Assembly: GCF_021173085.1 (NCBI RefSeq)
Contig: NZ_CP076412.1
Location: 806,001-870,000, forward strand
Reading direction: 5' to 3'
DNA length: 64,000 nucleotides
Source: Ralstonia wenshanensis
GTDB taxonomy: Bacteria > Pseudomonadota > Gammaproteobacteria > Burkholderiales > Burkholderiaceae
In this document: one piece after another, positions 32,344 through 41,239 of the stretch
Layout: every line of letters starts with the position of its first letter
Numbering within the stretch: position 1 is the stretch's first letter
Translations under genes and position numbers: made by a program
The notes under the pieces: generated by a model
The model's database searches: none
The model's input: only the letters and a program-made list of their open reading frames with translations
Told to the model about the DNA's origin: nothing

Positions 32344-33870
32344 CTAGGCCGGGCGAAACAGCCCATGCAGGCCGAGCGGCGCCACACCGTTCAGGCTTGC
32401 CATGGCCACAGGGCCCGCGGCGACCTGTTGTGCATCGAAGGCCGTCAGCCTCGTGCAACCGGCATCCACATCGAACACCGTGCCGATCAGCCAGCCCTCG
32501 CCTTCACGAGCGCTCGCCGAGGCCGGCACGAACACGTGTTCCTCCACCAGCGTGCGGTGCCCAAAGCGGTACTGCTGCACCTGCCCGGAATCCGTATCCA
32601 CGCGCGTGACGGTATCGAAGGCGTTGAGCGACTGCGGAGTGCCGCTGGACGACGGCGCCGTGTTGGCCACCATGAACAACGCGTGATGACGCTGCGCGGT
32701 GCGGCGTGGGTCGATCTTCGGGAATTCGGCCACATGCCCGGTGCTGAACTGCTTGGCACGGCCGGTGCGCAGGTTCAACTGCACTTGCGTGAAGCGTGCG
32801 CCCGGCGACGGGCGGATCTGACCGCGCATCAGTTCACGCAGCGACGTGGTGACGACCGTGGCATCGTCCGAGCGGATGTAATCGAGATGGACCTCCTGCC
32901 CATCCGGCGACGACCACGCGTTGCCCAGATGGAAGACAAAGCTCGCCGGCAACTGCAGCCAACGCATGCGCGTGACGTCGTCCTTGTCGAGCACGAGCAC
33001 ACGCATGCCCAGCTCCGGCCGCCAGACATGGGAATCCAGAAACGACATGCCCGCGCGGGAGCGTTCCACGTCGTACACGAACGGCGGCAGCAGAAACACC
33101 AGGTGACGCCGCGTCACGGCAAAGTCGTGCACCATAGCCACGTCCGGCACCTTGAGCGTTTCCACACGCTTGAGCGCACCGTCCGGGCCCACACAGTAGA
33201 CGGTCAGCAGACCGGCCGCGCTGCTCACACCAAAGTTCCACAGCGTGCCGTCGGGTTCGACCTTGGGGTGGGCGGAAAACGGCATGCCCTTGTAGTCGTC
33301 GCGCCAGGTCTGCACGCCCAGCGTGCGCAGTGAATCCGGATCGACGCGCGTGGCCGAGCCGCCTTCCCACAGCGCAAGCATCTCGTCGCCGTGCATCACC
33401 AGGCTGGTGTTGGCCACATTGATGCTGTCGGGCGAAGCGACCGGCTCCATGTCGGGGTTGGCGGTGCCGAATGTCGCGCGCAACGGCCGGCCGGCGGCGG
33501 TGTCGGCGATGAACTTGTCCGTGCGCACGAACACGCCGCGGTGCGTCACGCCCTGCTCGCTGATGTCGTAACGCTGGATCATGCCGTCGCCATCAAACAG
33601 GTGGTGGTAGCGCACGCCGCCGATCTCATGCCGCGCCGGGCCGTTTCGATAGAACGCGCCGTGCAACGCGGGCGGGAACCTGCCTTCCACCTTCAGCGCG
33701 CGAGTCGGCATGTCGGCGCTGACGCCCTGGTATCCCGCCAGCCACGGGTACTGCACGCGCGCCGCTGCAAACCCGGCAGCCCAAGCGTCCGGGGTGGCGG
33801 CCATTACATCGGTCAGGGTCAAACCAAACGGTGCGGCGCCCAAGGCCGCAATGAAGGATCGGCGTTGCAT
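32344..33870 (-). CDS. Carotenoid oxygenase (RPE65/CCD family), exported
   Basis: 508 residues. Iron(II)-dependent dioxygenase of the carotenoid/stilbene cleavage family. N terminus MQRRSFIAALGAAPFGLTLT is a twin-Arg-like signal. Family landmarks: GAFYRNGPARHEIGG, YHHLFDGDGMIQRY, SAHPKVEPDGTLWNFG, VHDFAVTRRHLVFLLPP (iron-ligand His region), LEEHVFVPASASAREGEGWL (as VEEHVFVP here) and the C-terminal APLGLHGLFRP His. 19 bp downstream of a DUF2141 gene on the same strand, which is a recurrent partner in bacterial genomes. Substrate (apocarotenoid or phenylpropenoid) cannot be told. Confidence 0.88.
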   Translation of the reverse strand: MQRRSFIAALGAAPFGLTLTDVMAATPDAWAAGFAAARVQYPWLAGYQGVSADMPTRALKVEGRFPPALHGAFYRNGPARHEIGGVRYHHLFDGDGMIQRYDISEQGVTHRGVFVRTDKFIADTAAGRPLRATFGTANPDMEPVASPDSINVANTSLVMHGDEMLALWEGGSATRVDPDSLRTLGVQTWRDDYKGMPFSAHPKVEPDGTLWNFGVSSAAGLLTVYCVGPDGALKRVETLKVPDVAMVHDFAVTRRHLVFLLPPFVYDVERSRAGMSFLDSHVWRPELGMRVLVLDKDDVTRMRWLQLPASFVFHLGNAWSSPDGQEVHLDYIRSDDATVVTTSLRELMRGQIRPSPGARFTQVQLNLRTGRAKQFSTGHVAEFPKIDPRRTAQRHHALFMVANTAPSSSGTPQSLNAFDTVTRVDTDSGQVQQYRFGHRTLVEEHVFVPASASAREGEGWLIGTVFDVDAGCTRLTAFDAQQVAAGPVAMASLNGVAPLGLHGLFRPA

Positions 33871-33889
33871 GACGGGGCCTCGCTCAGCA

Positions 33890-34330
33890 TCAGTGCAAGT
33901 GAATCGTCACGCGCTGGTCGCCCTGCACGTCGATGGCAGCATCGTCAAATGCGGGTGGTCCGAAGCGGCCGCGTGCATCGCGGCTAAAACCGTATGGCTC
34001 GATGGGAATGCCGGCCGGGTTGGTGCCGAGCTTGGCATCGTTGTTGGCGTCATGGAAGACCGACAACGCGTAGCGCCCCGCCGGCAAATCCGGGTACACG
34101 AAGGTGACGCTTGCGCCGGACACGCTATCGACCGCTGCAATGTCAGCACGGATGGCCGCATCGGGCTTGAGCCAACCAGCGGCGTCGCGGAACATCGCGG
34201 CACGCACCGCCCCCTGGCGCCCTTGCGCGCCCTCCACCACCACAGTCAGCGTGGCGGCGGAGGCACTTGCGGCAAGTGCTGTCAGCGTCAGGGCCAGCGC
34301 AAGGCGCGGCAGAGAAAACATGGCAGTCAT
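33890..34330 (-). CDS. DUF2141 secreted protein
   Basis: 146 residues from ATG 34330 with AGGAG 8 nt upstream; the frame is open to 34510 without a better start. Sec signal (LPRLALALTLTALAASASA) then a DUF2141 domain: LTVVVEGAQGRQGAVRAAMF, YPDLPAGRYALSVFHDANND, GIPIEPYGFSRDARGRFGPP. Predicted periplasmic beta-sandwich of unknown role. Likely operon partner of the carotenoid oxygenase. Confidence 0.85.
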   Translation of the reverse strand: MTAMFSLPRLALALTLTALAASASAATLTVVVEGAQGRQGAVRAAMFRDAAGWLKPDAAIRADIAAVDSVSGASVTFVYPDLPAGRYALSVFHDANNDAKLGTNPAGIPIEPYGFSRDARGRFGPPAFDDAAIDVQGDQRVTIHLH

Positions 34331-34510
34331 GAACGTCTCCTGAGTGGCCGGCGATGCGTTGGCAGGCCAGCGGTCAGGAGGCAATGTAGGCAGACATTTC
34401 GCAGCAGTCAGCGGCAATGCGACGAAGTGCGAGCGCCGGGGCGCAAACGGTCGCTTGCGGGCGATGAGCGAATCACAGCAGCTTGAGGAGACCACGCCAG
34501 GAGGCTTCAC

Positions 34511-34538
34511 TAAAACGCCCGCGGATCGGCGGGCGCTT
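34511..34538. terminator. Bidirectional intrinsic terminator
   Basis: Stem CGCCCGC (34515-34521), loop GGATCG, GCGGGCG (34528-34534), with AAAA on the left and CTTT on the right. Read on the - strand it follows the small gene ending at 34552 and ends in a T tract. Confidence 0.7.
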
Positions 34539-34551
34539 TGTGATGTTGGCG

Positions 34552-34773
34552 CTAATGCGGCAAGCTCGACAAGCGGTGGTCGGCCAGCAACACACTCGCG
34601 CTCAGGGCAAGCTGGGCGGAGATAAAGCCTTCCGGCATCTCAACGTCTTCCCAGTCACACACGATATGGCCGGCACGGCAAATCTGGAAACGGGCCGTCC
34701 ACCGATGATCGTCGCGTTGCAGCGGGTCAACGAAGATGACATGCGAGCCGTGCGTCACTTCCTGAATCGCCAT
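34552..34773 (-). CDS. Small conserved-looking hypothetical protein
   Basis: 73 residues, soluble, no signal peptide or recognised domain (MAIQEVTHGSHVIFVDP start; RWTARFQICRAGHIVCDWEDV). GGGGGAACC precedes the ATG and an intrinsic terminator follows, supporting a real monocistronic gene. Function unknown. Confidence 0.65.
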   Translation of the reverse strand: MAIQEVTHGSHVIFVDPLQRDDHRWTARFQICRAGHIVCDWEDVEMPEGFISAQLALSASVLLADHRLSSLPH

Positions 34774-34871
34774 TGTGGTTCCCCCGTTCGTGATCGTTGG
34801 GAATGCACCTTAACAAAGGCCCGTGACACAAATCTGTCCGCCGCTCACCTACAAATGGGGGAGGGCGCACC

Positions 34872-35663
34872 TCAACCGACCAGCGGATCGGGCCGCGCAG
34901 AGGAGCGCGTGCCCGGCAGCGGATGATTACCGGGGCCGTAGTACGTAAAGACCGCCGAGAACTTGACGGCGCCGGTCTGGTTGGCGCGGGCTGCGTGGAA
35001 GGTGTTGCAATGGAAGAGCAGCACGTCGCCGGGCAGCAGCGGCACAGGGCGCGCGGTGTCGACCAATGCGCGGTTTTCTGGCAGCTCCTGGCGCAGGAAC
35101 AGCTTGGCGTCGAACCGGTCGGCGGGCAGGTCAAGCGTGTGGCTGCCGGGGATCACCCACAGGCAGCCGTTGTCTACGGTCTCCTCCACCAGGGCCAGCC
35201 ACGACGACACCAGCTCGTTGCGAGCGAACGACCAGTAGCGGCTGTCGCGGTGCCAATGTGTGGCGGTGCCGAACGCGGGGTGCTTGGTCATCACGCAGTT
35301 GTGGTGCGCGAGAGAAAGATGCACAGGGCTGCCAATCAGTTGCGCAATCGCGCCGGCCACGCGTGGGTCGCGCGCCCATTCCGTATAAGGTGTGCCGCGT
35401 GAATCGGCGTCGAGCAGGCGGCGCACCGTCTGGCCGCCCTCGGCTTCGCGCGAGAGCGGTGCCCCGGCATAGCCGACGTCGGTTTCCAGCTCCACCGGCG
35501 CCACAGCCCTGGCCAGCCCGTCCTGTGCGGCTGCAAGCAACGCGGCACTTACCTGCTGGCTCACGAAGCCTCGCAACACAACGTAGCCATGCTCCTTGAA
35601 GAAAGCTTGCTGCTCGTCGGAAAGCGGGTGTGCGTGGGTGGCAATGGGGGCAGACGCGGACAT
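34872..35663 (-). CDS. Phytanoyl-CoA dioxygenase (PhyH) family protein
   Basis: 263 residues from ATG 35663 (MSASAPIATHAHPLSDEQQ). Fe(II)/2-oxoglutarate oxygenase fold: QQAFFKEHGYVVLRGF N terminus, iron-binding H-x-D in THWHRDSRYWSF, CLWVIPGSHTLDLPADRF, and distal His in LLFHCNTFHAARANQTG; the 2OG-binding Arg is less obvious. Substrate unknown; such proteins hydroxylate lipids or small metabolites. No operon partner is evident. Confidence 0.83.
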   Translation of the reverse strand: MSASAPIATHAHPLSDEQQAFFKEHGYVVLRGFVSQQVSAALLAAAQDGLARAVAPVELETDVGYAGAPLSREAEGGQTVRRLLDADSRGTPYTEWARDPRVAGAIAQLIGSPVHLSLAHHNCVMTKHPAFGTATHWHRDSRYWSFARNELVSSWLALVEETVDNGCLWVIPGSHTLDLPADRFDAKLFLRQELPENRALVDTARPVPLLPGDVLLFHCNTFHAARANQTGAVKFSAVFTYYGPGNHPLPGTRSSARPDPLVG

Positions 35664-35788
35664 GGTGGAAAGAGCGTACGGAGACGGCGAAAGACAACGA
35701 GTGTAACGCGCCGCCGTGTGCATTGCAGACCCGCTCCCCGGCTGACCTGCCCAGGATCAAACGCAGTGCGCGTCGTCCTGATCGGGCT

Positions 35789-36796
35789 TTACCAAAACGC
35801 CTGTTGGCCTGACAACCGAAAGTATTTCGCGATCACCATCAAGCCGAGCAGCCGTTCCTGGTCTCGGTTCATGAATTGCGCTACCCAACGATTGGCGTTG
35901 CGCACGATCGCCAGTGCATCGCCAGGGTGCTTCCGGTAATGCTCCATTTTCTCCTGGAGATCCGAATAATCGTCCTTCAGCAAGACATAATGCACATCCG
36001 GAATCAACCTGCCCTCCATGAACCATGTCTCATATCGAGGCCGCCGCATGAAGCAAAGCGAGTTGGAGGACATGATCCATTTGAGATTGGTGGCAACGTC
36101 GTTCCCCTCGACGCTCACGATGAATTTATATTGCAATTGCTCTGCAATCGTCATCGGTGACTTGTAAGTCGCCTTCCCAATTTCCGATTTTCGAGTATCG
36201 CCAATGTCAACGTTTGCCAAGTCGTGACAGCGATCGACAAACGCTTTCCGATGTTCCTGATGGCACGGCCCCCGAAAAACCGCCATGGGCTTCTTGTCGT
36301 GGAAATCGATCTTGTCGCGTGCCAGCGAAAAATGCCGGATGGCGTCCAGCTTCAACAAAATCCCATTATGTGAGCTGCTCTTGATGGGACGGCTTTTCAC
36401 GAATGCCGGATGGGCCGGCTCGGCAGTGACGTCGCCGCAGTCGTAGTCGAAGCTGTAGCCGGGGCCAAAATAGTCCATCAGATCAACGAGATCATAGAAA
36501 TAGGTGCTGCCTATTTCACGCCCCTTGTTCACGATGGTGCTGGTTGAAGACTTCAGAAAGAACCGCGAATACTCGACGGCATTGCGGCTCGGGTCAAATG
36601 ACTCCGACACCGAGTTGTAATAACTCAGTCGATCGATGACGTCCTGCATGCCACTGTGGGCGCCTTTTCTTTTCAGAAGAGCCTCGGCTCTTCCATTCTT
36701 TGTGGCGCCCGCCAGAAAATGGCTCGAGGCATTTGAAAAGTAATACCAGAATTTTTTTGCAGAGACTCTGCTCAAGCGGTATTTGAATTGACGCAT
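35789..36796 (-). CDS. GT90/CAP10-type LPS glycosyltransferase
   Basis: 335 residues from ATG 36796 (MRQFKYRLSRVSAKKFWYY); the open frame continues to 36934 and the start is uncertain because no Shine-Dalgarno is visible. The C-terminal half matches LpsA/CAP10-like glycosyltransferases: KKPMAVFRGPCHQEHRKAFV, TIAEQLQYKFIVSVEGNDVA, TNLKWIMSSNSLCFMRRPRYETWF and LIPDVHYVLLKDDYSDLQE. Probably adds a sugar to lipopolysaccharide or a surface glycan. Base composition is visibly AT-richer than its neighbours, with poly-T runs, suggesting acquisition by transfer. Confidence 0.8.
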   Translation of the reverse strand: MRQFKYRLSRVSAKKFWYYFSNASSHFLAGATKNGRAEALLKRKGAHSGMQDVIDRLSYYNSVSESFDPSRNAVEYSRFFLKSSTSTIVNKGREIGSTYFYDLVDLMDYFGPGYSFDYDCGDVTAEPAHPAFVKSRPIKSSSHNGILLKLDAIRHFSLARDKIDFHDKKPMAVFRGPCHQEHRKAFVDRCHDLANVDIGDTRKSEIGKATYKSPMTIAEQLQYKFIVSVEGNDVATNLKWIMSSNSLCFMRRPRYETWFMEGRLIPDVHYVLLKDDYSDLQEKMEHYRKHPGDALAIVRNANRWVAQFMNRDQERLLGLMVIAKYFRLSGQQAFW

Positions 36797-37187
36797 GAAC
36801 CAAAAGATGCCGCGGAAATTTAAACCCGGGGTGTCGCCTGTCGAGCGAAATGTCCAGCCCCCTACACGCAGATTCAAGTGGCATACGATCCACTTCTGCT
36901 CGCCGCTGACACACGACGCGGCCGATCGCGCCATCTCCGATCACTTCAGGACAGCGCATCGACCCCGTCTGCCTCTCGCATTCGCGGCGGCCCTCACTTT
37001 ACCGTAAGTATCTTGCCGCTCATTGCGTTTCTTGGCGTCGCGCCCGCCGCTTCGGTGGTCGTCCCGTTTGCCGCAGCTTGGCTGTTGTCATGACGTAACA
37101 CTTTGCCGTCGTCCGAGGCCGACGAACCATGTCAGCCTCGTCCACTGCATTGACGGCACGGGCAGCCAGCAGCCCCCGGCCCTCGCG
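36797..37187. other. Gap between GT90 gene and copper operon
   Basis: No gene is supported here. It holds the possible N-terminal extension of the glycosyltransferase (to 36934) and the untranslated 3' region of the copper operon. No clear terminator hairpin was seen. Confidence 0.4.
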
Positions 37188-37514
37188 TTACTGCACGTCC
37201 AACGCCGTCACGGTCAATGCGCCGTTCACCTTCTCGGCGACAAAGCGCACTTTGCTGCCAACGTGCACTTTGGTGAGCATGGCCGGATCCTGGACTCGGA
37301 ACACCATCGTCATGGGTTCCATACCGAGGTTCTCAAGCGGGCCGTGCTTGATGGTCAGTTTGCCGGCAGCGGTATCGATCTTCTTGATCTCACCTTCTGA
37401 CATCGGGGCGGCAGCGGCAGCGGTAGCCGCAGGGGCGGAAGCGGCATCCTCAGCCGCGTGGACAAACGGTGCACCGGCCAGCAGCACGGTCAGCATCAGG
37501 GCGTAGCGAAACAT
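37188..37514 (-). CDS. CusF-like periplasmic copper-binding protein
   Basis: 108 residues from ATG 37514 (MFRYALMLTVLLAGAPFVHA signal), with AAGGAG 7 nt upstream. After an Ala-rich linker comes the CusF_EcRND-type OB fold: GEIKKIDTAAGKLTIKHGPLENLGMEPMTMVF and VGSKVRFVAEKVNG; the Met residues of EPMTM and the His/Trp region are the usual Cu(I)/Ag(I) site. Last gene of the - strand copper operon, 37 bp after the cupredoxin gene. Confidence 0.88.
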   Translation of the reverse strand: MFRYALMLTVLLAGAPFVHAAEDAASAPAATAAAAAPMSEGEIKKIDTAAGKLTIKHGPLENLGMEPMTMVFRVQDPAMLTKVHVGSKVRFVAEKVNGALTVTALDVQ

Positions 37515-37551
37515 GTTGGACTCCTTGTTCAAAGACGGGGTTGGGGAGAAA

Positions 37552-38040
37552 TCAGGATCTGTTGCCGCGCACTTGCACGGCGCCGCGCATGCCGGCTTCG
37601 AAATGTCCGGGCTGCAGACAGGCAAATTCCACCGAGCCGGTGCGCGTGAAGTGCCAGACGATCTCGCCATGCTGGCCTGGGTCAACGGTCACGGCATTGC
37701 CGTCGGCGTGCTCCATCTCGGGGTGCTTGCGCATCTGCTCAGCGTGGGCCGCGAGGTCGGCTGGTGTGCCCAGCGTCATCTCGTGCCGCACGTGGCCGCT
37801 GTTGACGACCTCGAAGCGGATCGTCTCGCCACGCTGCACGGTGATCTGCGCGGGCGTAAAGCGCATGGTGTCGGCCATGTCGACGCGCACGGTGCGTGTG
37901 ATGCGGGCGGCGTCGCCGGGTTCGCCGATGGCGGCATCGCCATGGTCATGCCCGCCGGCGTGGTTGCCGGATGCGTGGGCGATGGCGGCCATCGACATCA
38001 GCGCGGCCAGGAAGGTGGAACGGATCAGATTGCGTTGCAT
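37552..38040 (-). CDS. Cupredoxin-domain periplasmic protein
   Basis: 162 residues from ATG 38040; Sec signal (FLAALMSMAAIAHA) followed by a His-rich linker GNHAGGHDHGD. Blue-copper fold: RFTPAQITVQRGETIRFEVVN, NSGHVRHEMTLG (first His ligand), and type-1 loop FACLQPGHFEAGM with Cys, His and Met ligands. Probably an electron carrier or copper chaperone for the multicopper oxidase encoded 42 bp upstream. Confidence 0.9.
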   Translation of the reverse strand: MQRNLIRSTFLAALMSMAAIAHASGNHAGGHDHGDAAIGEPGDAARITRTVRVDMADTMRFTPAQITVQRGETIRFEVVNSGHVRHEMTLGTPADLAAHAEQMRKHPEMEHADGNAVTVDPGQHGEIVWHFTRTGSVEFACLQPGHFEAGMRGAVQVRGNRS

Positions 38041-38082
38041 ATTCGGTCTCGGTTTCGTATGGGATGTGGATTCGGGCATCGA

Positions 38083-39381
38083 TCAGTCGTCGATGCCGGT
38101 GCCGGTGTACTCGTAGGCGACGGTGCCCTTGGGGTGCTTGTACCAGCCGGGGTCTGCGTAGCTGTTGCGCGGCAGATCGCGACGCACCTTCATCACCGTG
38201 AACATGCCGCCCATTTCAATGGCACCGAATGGGCCCTGCCCCGTCATCATCGGCAGCGTGTTGTCGGGCAGCGGCATTTCCATCTCGCCCATGTCAGCCA
38301 TGCCGGCCTGGCCCATGCCCATGTAGTCGGGCACCAGCGCGTTCATCTTCTTGGCAAGATCTGTCTGCTGCACGCCGATCATGGTCGGCACGTTGTGCCC
38401 CATGGCGTTCATCGTGTGGTGGGACTTGTGGCAGTGGAAAGCCCAGTCGCCCGGGTTGTCCGCGATGAACTCGATGGCGCGCATCTGGCCCACAGCTATG
38501 TCCGTCGTCACCTCCGGCCAGCGCGCGCTGGGCTGGACCCAGCCGCCGTCGGTGCCGGCCACTTCGAAGGTGTGGCCATGCAAGTGCATCGGGTGGTTCG
38601 TCATCGTGAGGTTGCCCATGCGGATGCGCACGCGATCGCCCAGGCGCACGGGCAACGGGTCGATGCCTGGGAAGACGCGGCTGTTCCACGTCCACATGTT
38701 GAAGTCGGTCATCTGGGCCACGCGCGGCGTGTATGACCCGGGGTCAATGTCGTATGCGGCGAGCAGGAAGACAAAGTCGCGGTCCACACGGTGCTGCGCC
38801 GAATCTTTCGGATGCACGACGATGAAGCCCATCATGCCCATCGCCATCTGCACCATCTCGTCCGAATGCGGGTGGTACATGAAGGTGCCGGACTTCTTCA
38901 TCTCGAACTCGTAGACGAACGTTTTGCCGGGCGGAATGTGGGGCTGCGACAGGCCGCCCACACCGTCCATGCCGGCCGGCAGGATCATGCCGTGCCAGTG
39001 CACCGTGGTGTGCTCGGGCAGCTTGTTGGTGACGAAGATGCGCACTCGATCGCCTTCCACGCATTCGATTGTCGGGCCCGGGCTCTGGCCGTTGTAGCCC
39101 CAGAGGTGTCCCGTCATGCCTGGCGCGAATTCGCGCTCGACCGGTTCGGCCACGAGGTGGAATTCCTTCCAGCCACCACGCATGCGCCACGGCAGCGTCC
39201 AGCCGTTGAGCGTCACGACGGGGTTGTAGGGCCGGCCGTTGGGTGGCACGAGCGGCGGCTGTGTGGCCGGCTTCGTTTGCAGCGGTGCTTCGGGCAGCGA
39301 GGCGGCGCCGGCACGCGAGACCATCGCCGCGCCCAGCATGGCCGCGCCCGTGCCGCCGAGAAATTGACGTCGGGAAACCAT
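38083..39381 (-). CDS. Multicopper oxidase (CopA/CumA-like), Tat-exported
   Basis: 432 residues. N terminus VSRRQFLGGTGAAMLGAA is a twin-arginine signal. All copper motifs are visible: TTVHWHGMILPAGMDG, GTFMYHPHSDEM, NHPMHLHGHTFEV and WAFHCHKSHHTMNAMGHN (type-1/type-3). Oxidises Cu(I) in the periplasm. ATG 39381 is preferred to TTG 39387: it has AAGGAC 8 nt upstream and begins 2 bp after the stop of the upstream TolC-like gene. The ~20 Met residues after the middle domain (MGMGQAGMADMGEMEM) form a Met-rich Cu(I)-binding stretch. Confidence 0.93.
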   Translation of the reverse strand: MVSRRQFLGGTGAAMLGAAMVSRAGAASLPEAPLQTKPATQPPLVPPNGRPYNPVVTLNGWTLPWRMRGGWKEFHLVAEPVEREFAPGMTGHLWGYNGQSPGPTIECVEGDRVRIFVTNKLPEHTTVHWHGMILPAGMDGVGGLSQPHIPPGKTFVYEFEMKKSGTFMYHPHSDEMVQMAMGMMGFIVVHPKDSAQHRVDRDFVFLLAAYDIDPGSYTPRVAQMTDFNMWTWNSRVFPGIDPLPVRLGDRVRIRMGNLTMTNHPMHLHGHTFEVAGTDGGWVQPSARWPEVTTDIAVGQMRAIEFIADNPGDWAFHCHKSHHTMNAMGHNVPTMIGVQQTDLAKKMNALVPDYMGMGQAGMADMGEMEMPLPDNTLPMMTGQGPFGAIEMGGMFTVMKVRRDLPRNSYADPGWYKHPKGTVAYEYTGTGIDD

Positions 39382-39383
39382 GT

Positions 39384-40793
39384 TCAATGTCCTTGAGGAG
39401 GGTTCGGCGCAGGGGCTGCAGCATTCGCTTCGACCGGCGGCAACTTGCCGCCCAGCGCCATCTGCAGATCGGTCTGCGCAATCCAGTAGCCGCGCAGCGC
39501 GTCGATGTAGCCATTGACCGCATTCACCTGCTCGCGCGCATCGGCCAGCAGCTCGAACACGCTCACCAGCATGCCGTTGTAGCGCAGCAGCATCTCGTCG
39601 GAGATGGTCTTGCGCAGCGGCACCACCTCGTCGCGGTAGTGGCGGCTGAGGTCATATGCGGTCTGATAGCGCACGTACGATTCGCGCACTTCGGAACGCG
39701 CACGCACCGCCGTGTCGGCAAGCTGATCGGCGGCCTGCATGTAGATCGACTGCGCCCGCGCTACGCGGGCACCGCCCCAGTCGAACAGCGGGATCTCGAT
39801 GCCGATCTCGTAGCCCGTTTCGCGTGGCTCGTTGGATTTGCTGTTGCGCACGTAGCCGAGGTCGAGCACGTTGATGAAGCGCGTTGCCTGTGTAAGCCCC
39901 AGCGACGATGCCAGGCCCTCGACCTGCAACTTGCCCGCCTGGATATCGAGCCGGTTGCGTAGCGCGTAGGCTTCAATCTGCTGCAGCTCGGGGCGATCCT
40001 TCGGCAGGTCGGGCAGCCGCTCCGGCAACTTGAAACCGGTATCTGCGCCCCACACACCAAGCATGCGGGTCAACGCCTCCCGATCCGCCTGCGCCTGCTG
40101 ACGCATGCGCGCCAGGGTGGCAGTGGCCTCCGCATAGAAGGCCTGTTCGCGAGCACGATCCAGCTTGCTGAAGTTGCCGGCCGAAGCCAGGCGCTTGGCG
40201 AACTCGGCACCGGCTTCGGCGGCCTGCTGGACCTGCTCCGCATAGCGCGCCGATTGCTCCGCCGCCACGGCATTCACGTATGCGCGGCGCGTATCGGCTG
40301 CCACCTGCAGCATCTGGTTGGCGACCAGCAGCTTGGTCTGCTCGAAGTATCGGCTTTCGATGCGAGTGGCCATCGGCAGCGTCAGCAGGTTCAGGAACGA
40401 GAGCGAGAACGTGCGCTCGATCGACAGGTCATCACCGCTGCGTGTGCGTTTGAAACTGAAGCCGGGATTCGGCAAGCGGCTGGCCTGCACGAGCGCGGCT
40501 TCAGACAAGCCCAGCTCCGCATAGGAAGCCTGCAGGCCACGATTGTTCAGCAGCGCGATCTGCACGGCGCTGTCCATCGTCAACGGCTGGGCGAGCAGCT
40601 CGCGCGTGCGCTGCGCGGCGCTGTCGCGTGCTTCCGGTGAGCGCTGCCACGTCGCGTCCTTGCCGAGCCGATCGCGCGCCACGTCGGCAACGGTCTTGAA
40701 GCCGCTGTCTTGCGTGATGGTGGCGCAGCCGCCCAGCAGCAGCGTAGCGGCCAGCGCGCACACGGCGAGCCCGCGTGTGGATGGTGTGAGCAC
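39384..40793 (-). CDS. TolC/CusC-like outer-membrane efflux lipoprotein
   Basis: 469 residues. Lipoprotein signal with lipobox LLGGC. Two OEP-type repeats of long alpha-helices (AVQIALLNNRGLQASYAELGLSEAAL; VEGLASSLGLTQATRF) typical of outer-membrane factors of metal RND systems. No RND pump or adaptor gene is in the window, so it may serve a pump elsewhere or act as a copper-operon-specific porin. Overlaps or abuts the multicopper oxidase start. Confidence 0.88.
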   Translation of the reverse strand: MLTPSTRGLAVCALAATLLLGGCATITQDSGFKTVADVARDRLGKDATWQRSPEARDSAAQRTRELLAQPLTMDSAVQIALLNNRGLQASYAELGLSEAALVQASRLPNPGFSFKRTRSGDDLSIERTFSLSFLNLLTLPMATRIESRYFEQTKLLVANQMLQVAADTRRAYVNAVAAEQSARYAEQVQQAAEAGAEFAKRLASAGNFSKLDRAREQAFYAEATATLARMRQQAQADREALTRMLGVWGADTGFKLPERLPDLPKDRPELQQIEAYALRNRLDIQAGKLQVEGLASSLGLTQATRFINVLDLGYVRNSKSNEPRETGYEIGIEIPLFDWGGARVARAQSIYMQAADQLADTAVRARSEVRESYVRYQTAYDLSRHYRDEVVPLRKTISDEMLLRYNGMLVSVFELLADAREQVNAVNGYIDALRGYWIAQTDLQMALGGKLPPVEANAAAPAPNPPQGH

Positions 40794-40801
40794 GGCGCCT
40801 C

Positions 40802-41143
40802 CTAGTGGTGGTGCATGCCGGGCATGGACTCGCCGGCAGGCTTGTTGGGGGAGGCGGCGGGCGCGCTCGCGGGCGTGGCGTGCCCCGCGTGGCCACCCTG
40901 CTCAGTGGCGCCCGGCTTGGGGCTCACGGCCGCGTTGGTCTCGCGCCAGGGAGCGGGGCCGGTATCGCGATACGCGTGGTAGCTGTCGAACGTACGTGGC
41001 GCGGCCACAGCCGGCACAGCCGCGTCCGCATTCAACGGGTCAGGCGCAGAGGCCGCCGGCGCAGACGCAGCGCCTTGCACCAACACCCATGGCGGCGCCA
41101 GCGCCAATAGCGCAGCGGCCACGAACCATCGTGAGAAAAGCAT
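40802..41143 (-). CDS. Small His/Met-tailed secreted protein of the copper operon
   Basis: 113 residues, signal peptide (FVAAALLALAPPWVLVQGAASA), an Ala/Pro-rich low-complexity body, a short conserved-looking FDSYHAYRDTGPAPWRETNAAV, GGHAGHA, and a C-terminal SMPGMHHH that could bind copper. 8 bp before the TolC-like gene. No recognised domain; role in copper handling inferred from context only. Confidence 0.75.
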   Translation of the reverse strand: MLFSRWFVAAALLALAPPWVLVQGAASAPAASAPDPLNADAAVPAVAAPRTFDSYHAYRDTGPAPWRETNAAVSPKPGATEQGGHAGHATPASAPAASPNKPAGESMPGMHHH

Positions 41144-41239
41144 GAGAAACCTCGATCAAGCGTGATGACGTACGGCCGCATGCGGTGCACGGAGCCGTCA
41201 AACCAGAGGCCAGCCCGTTCTATGGACGGACTGGTGGCG

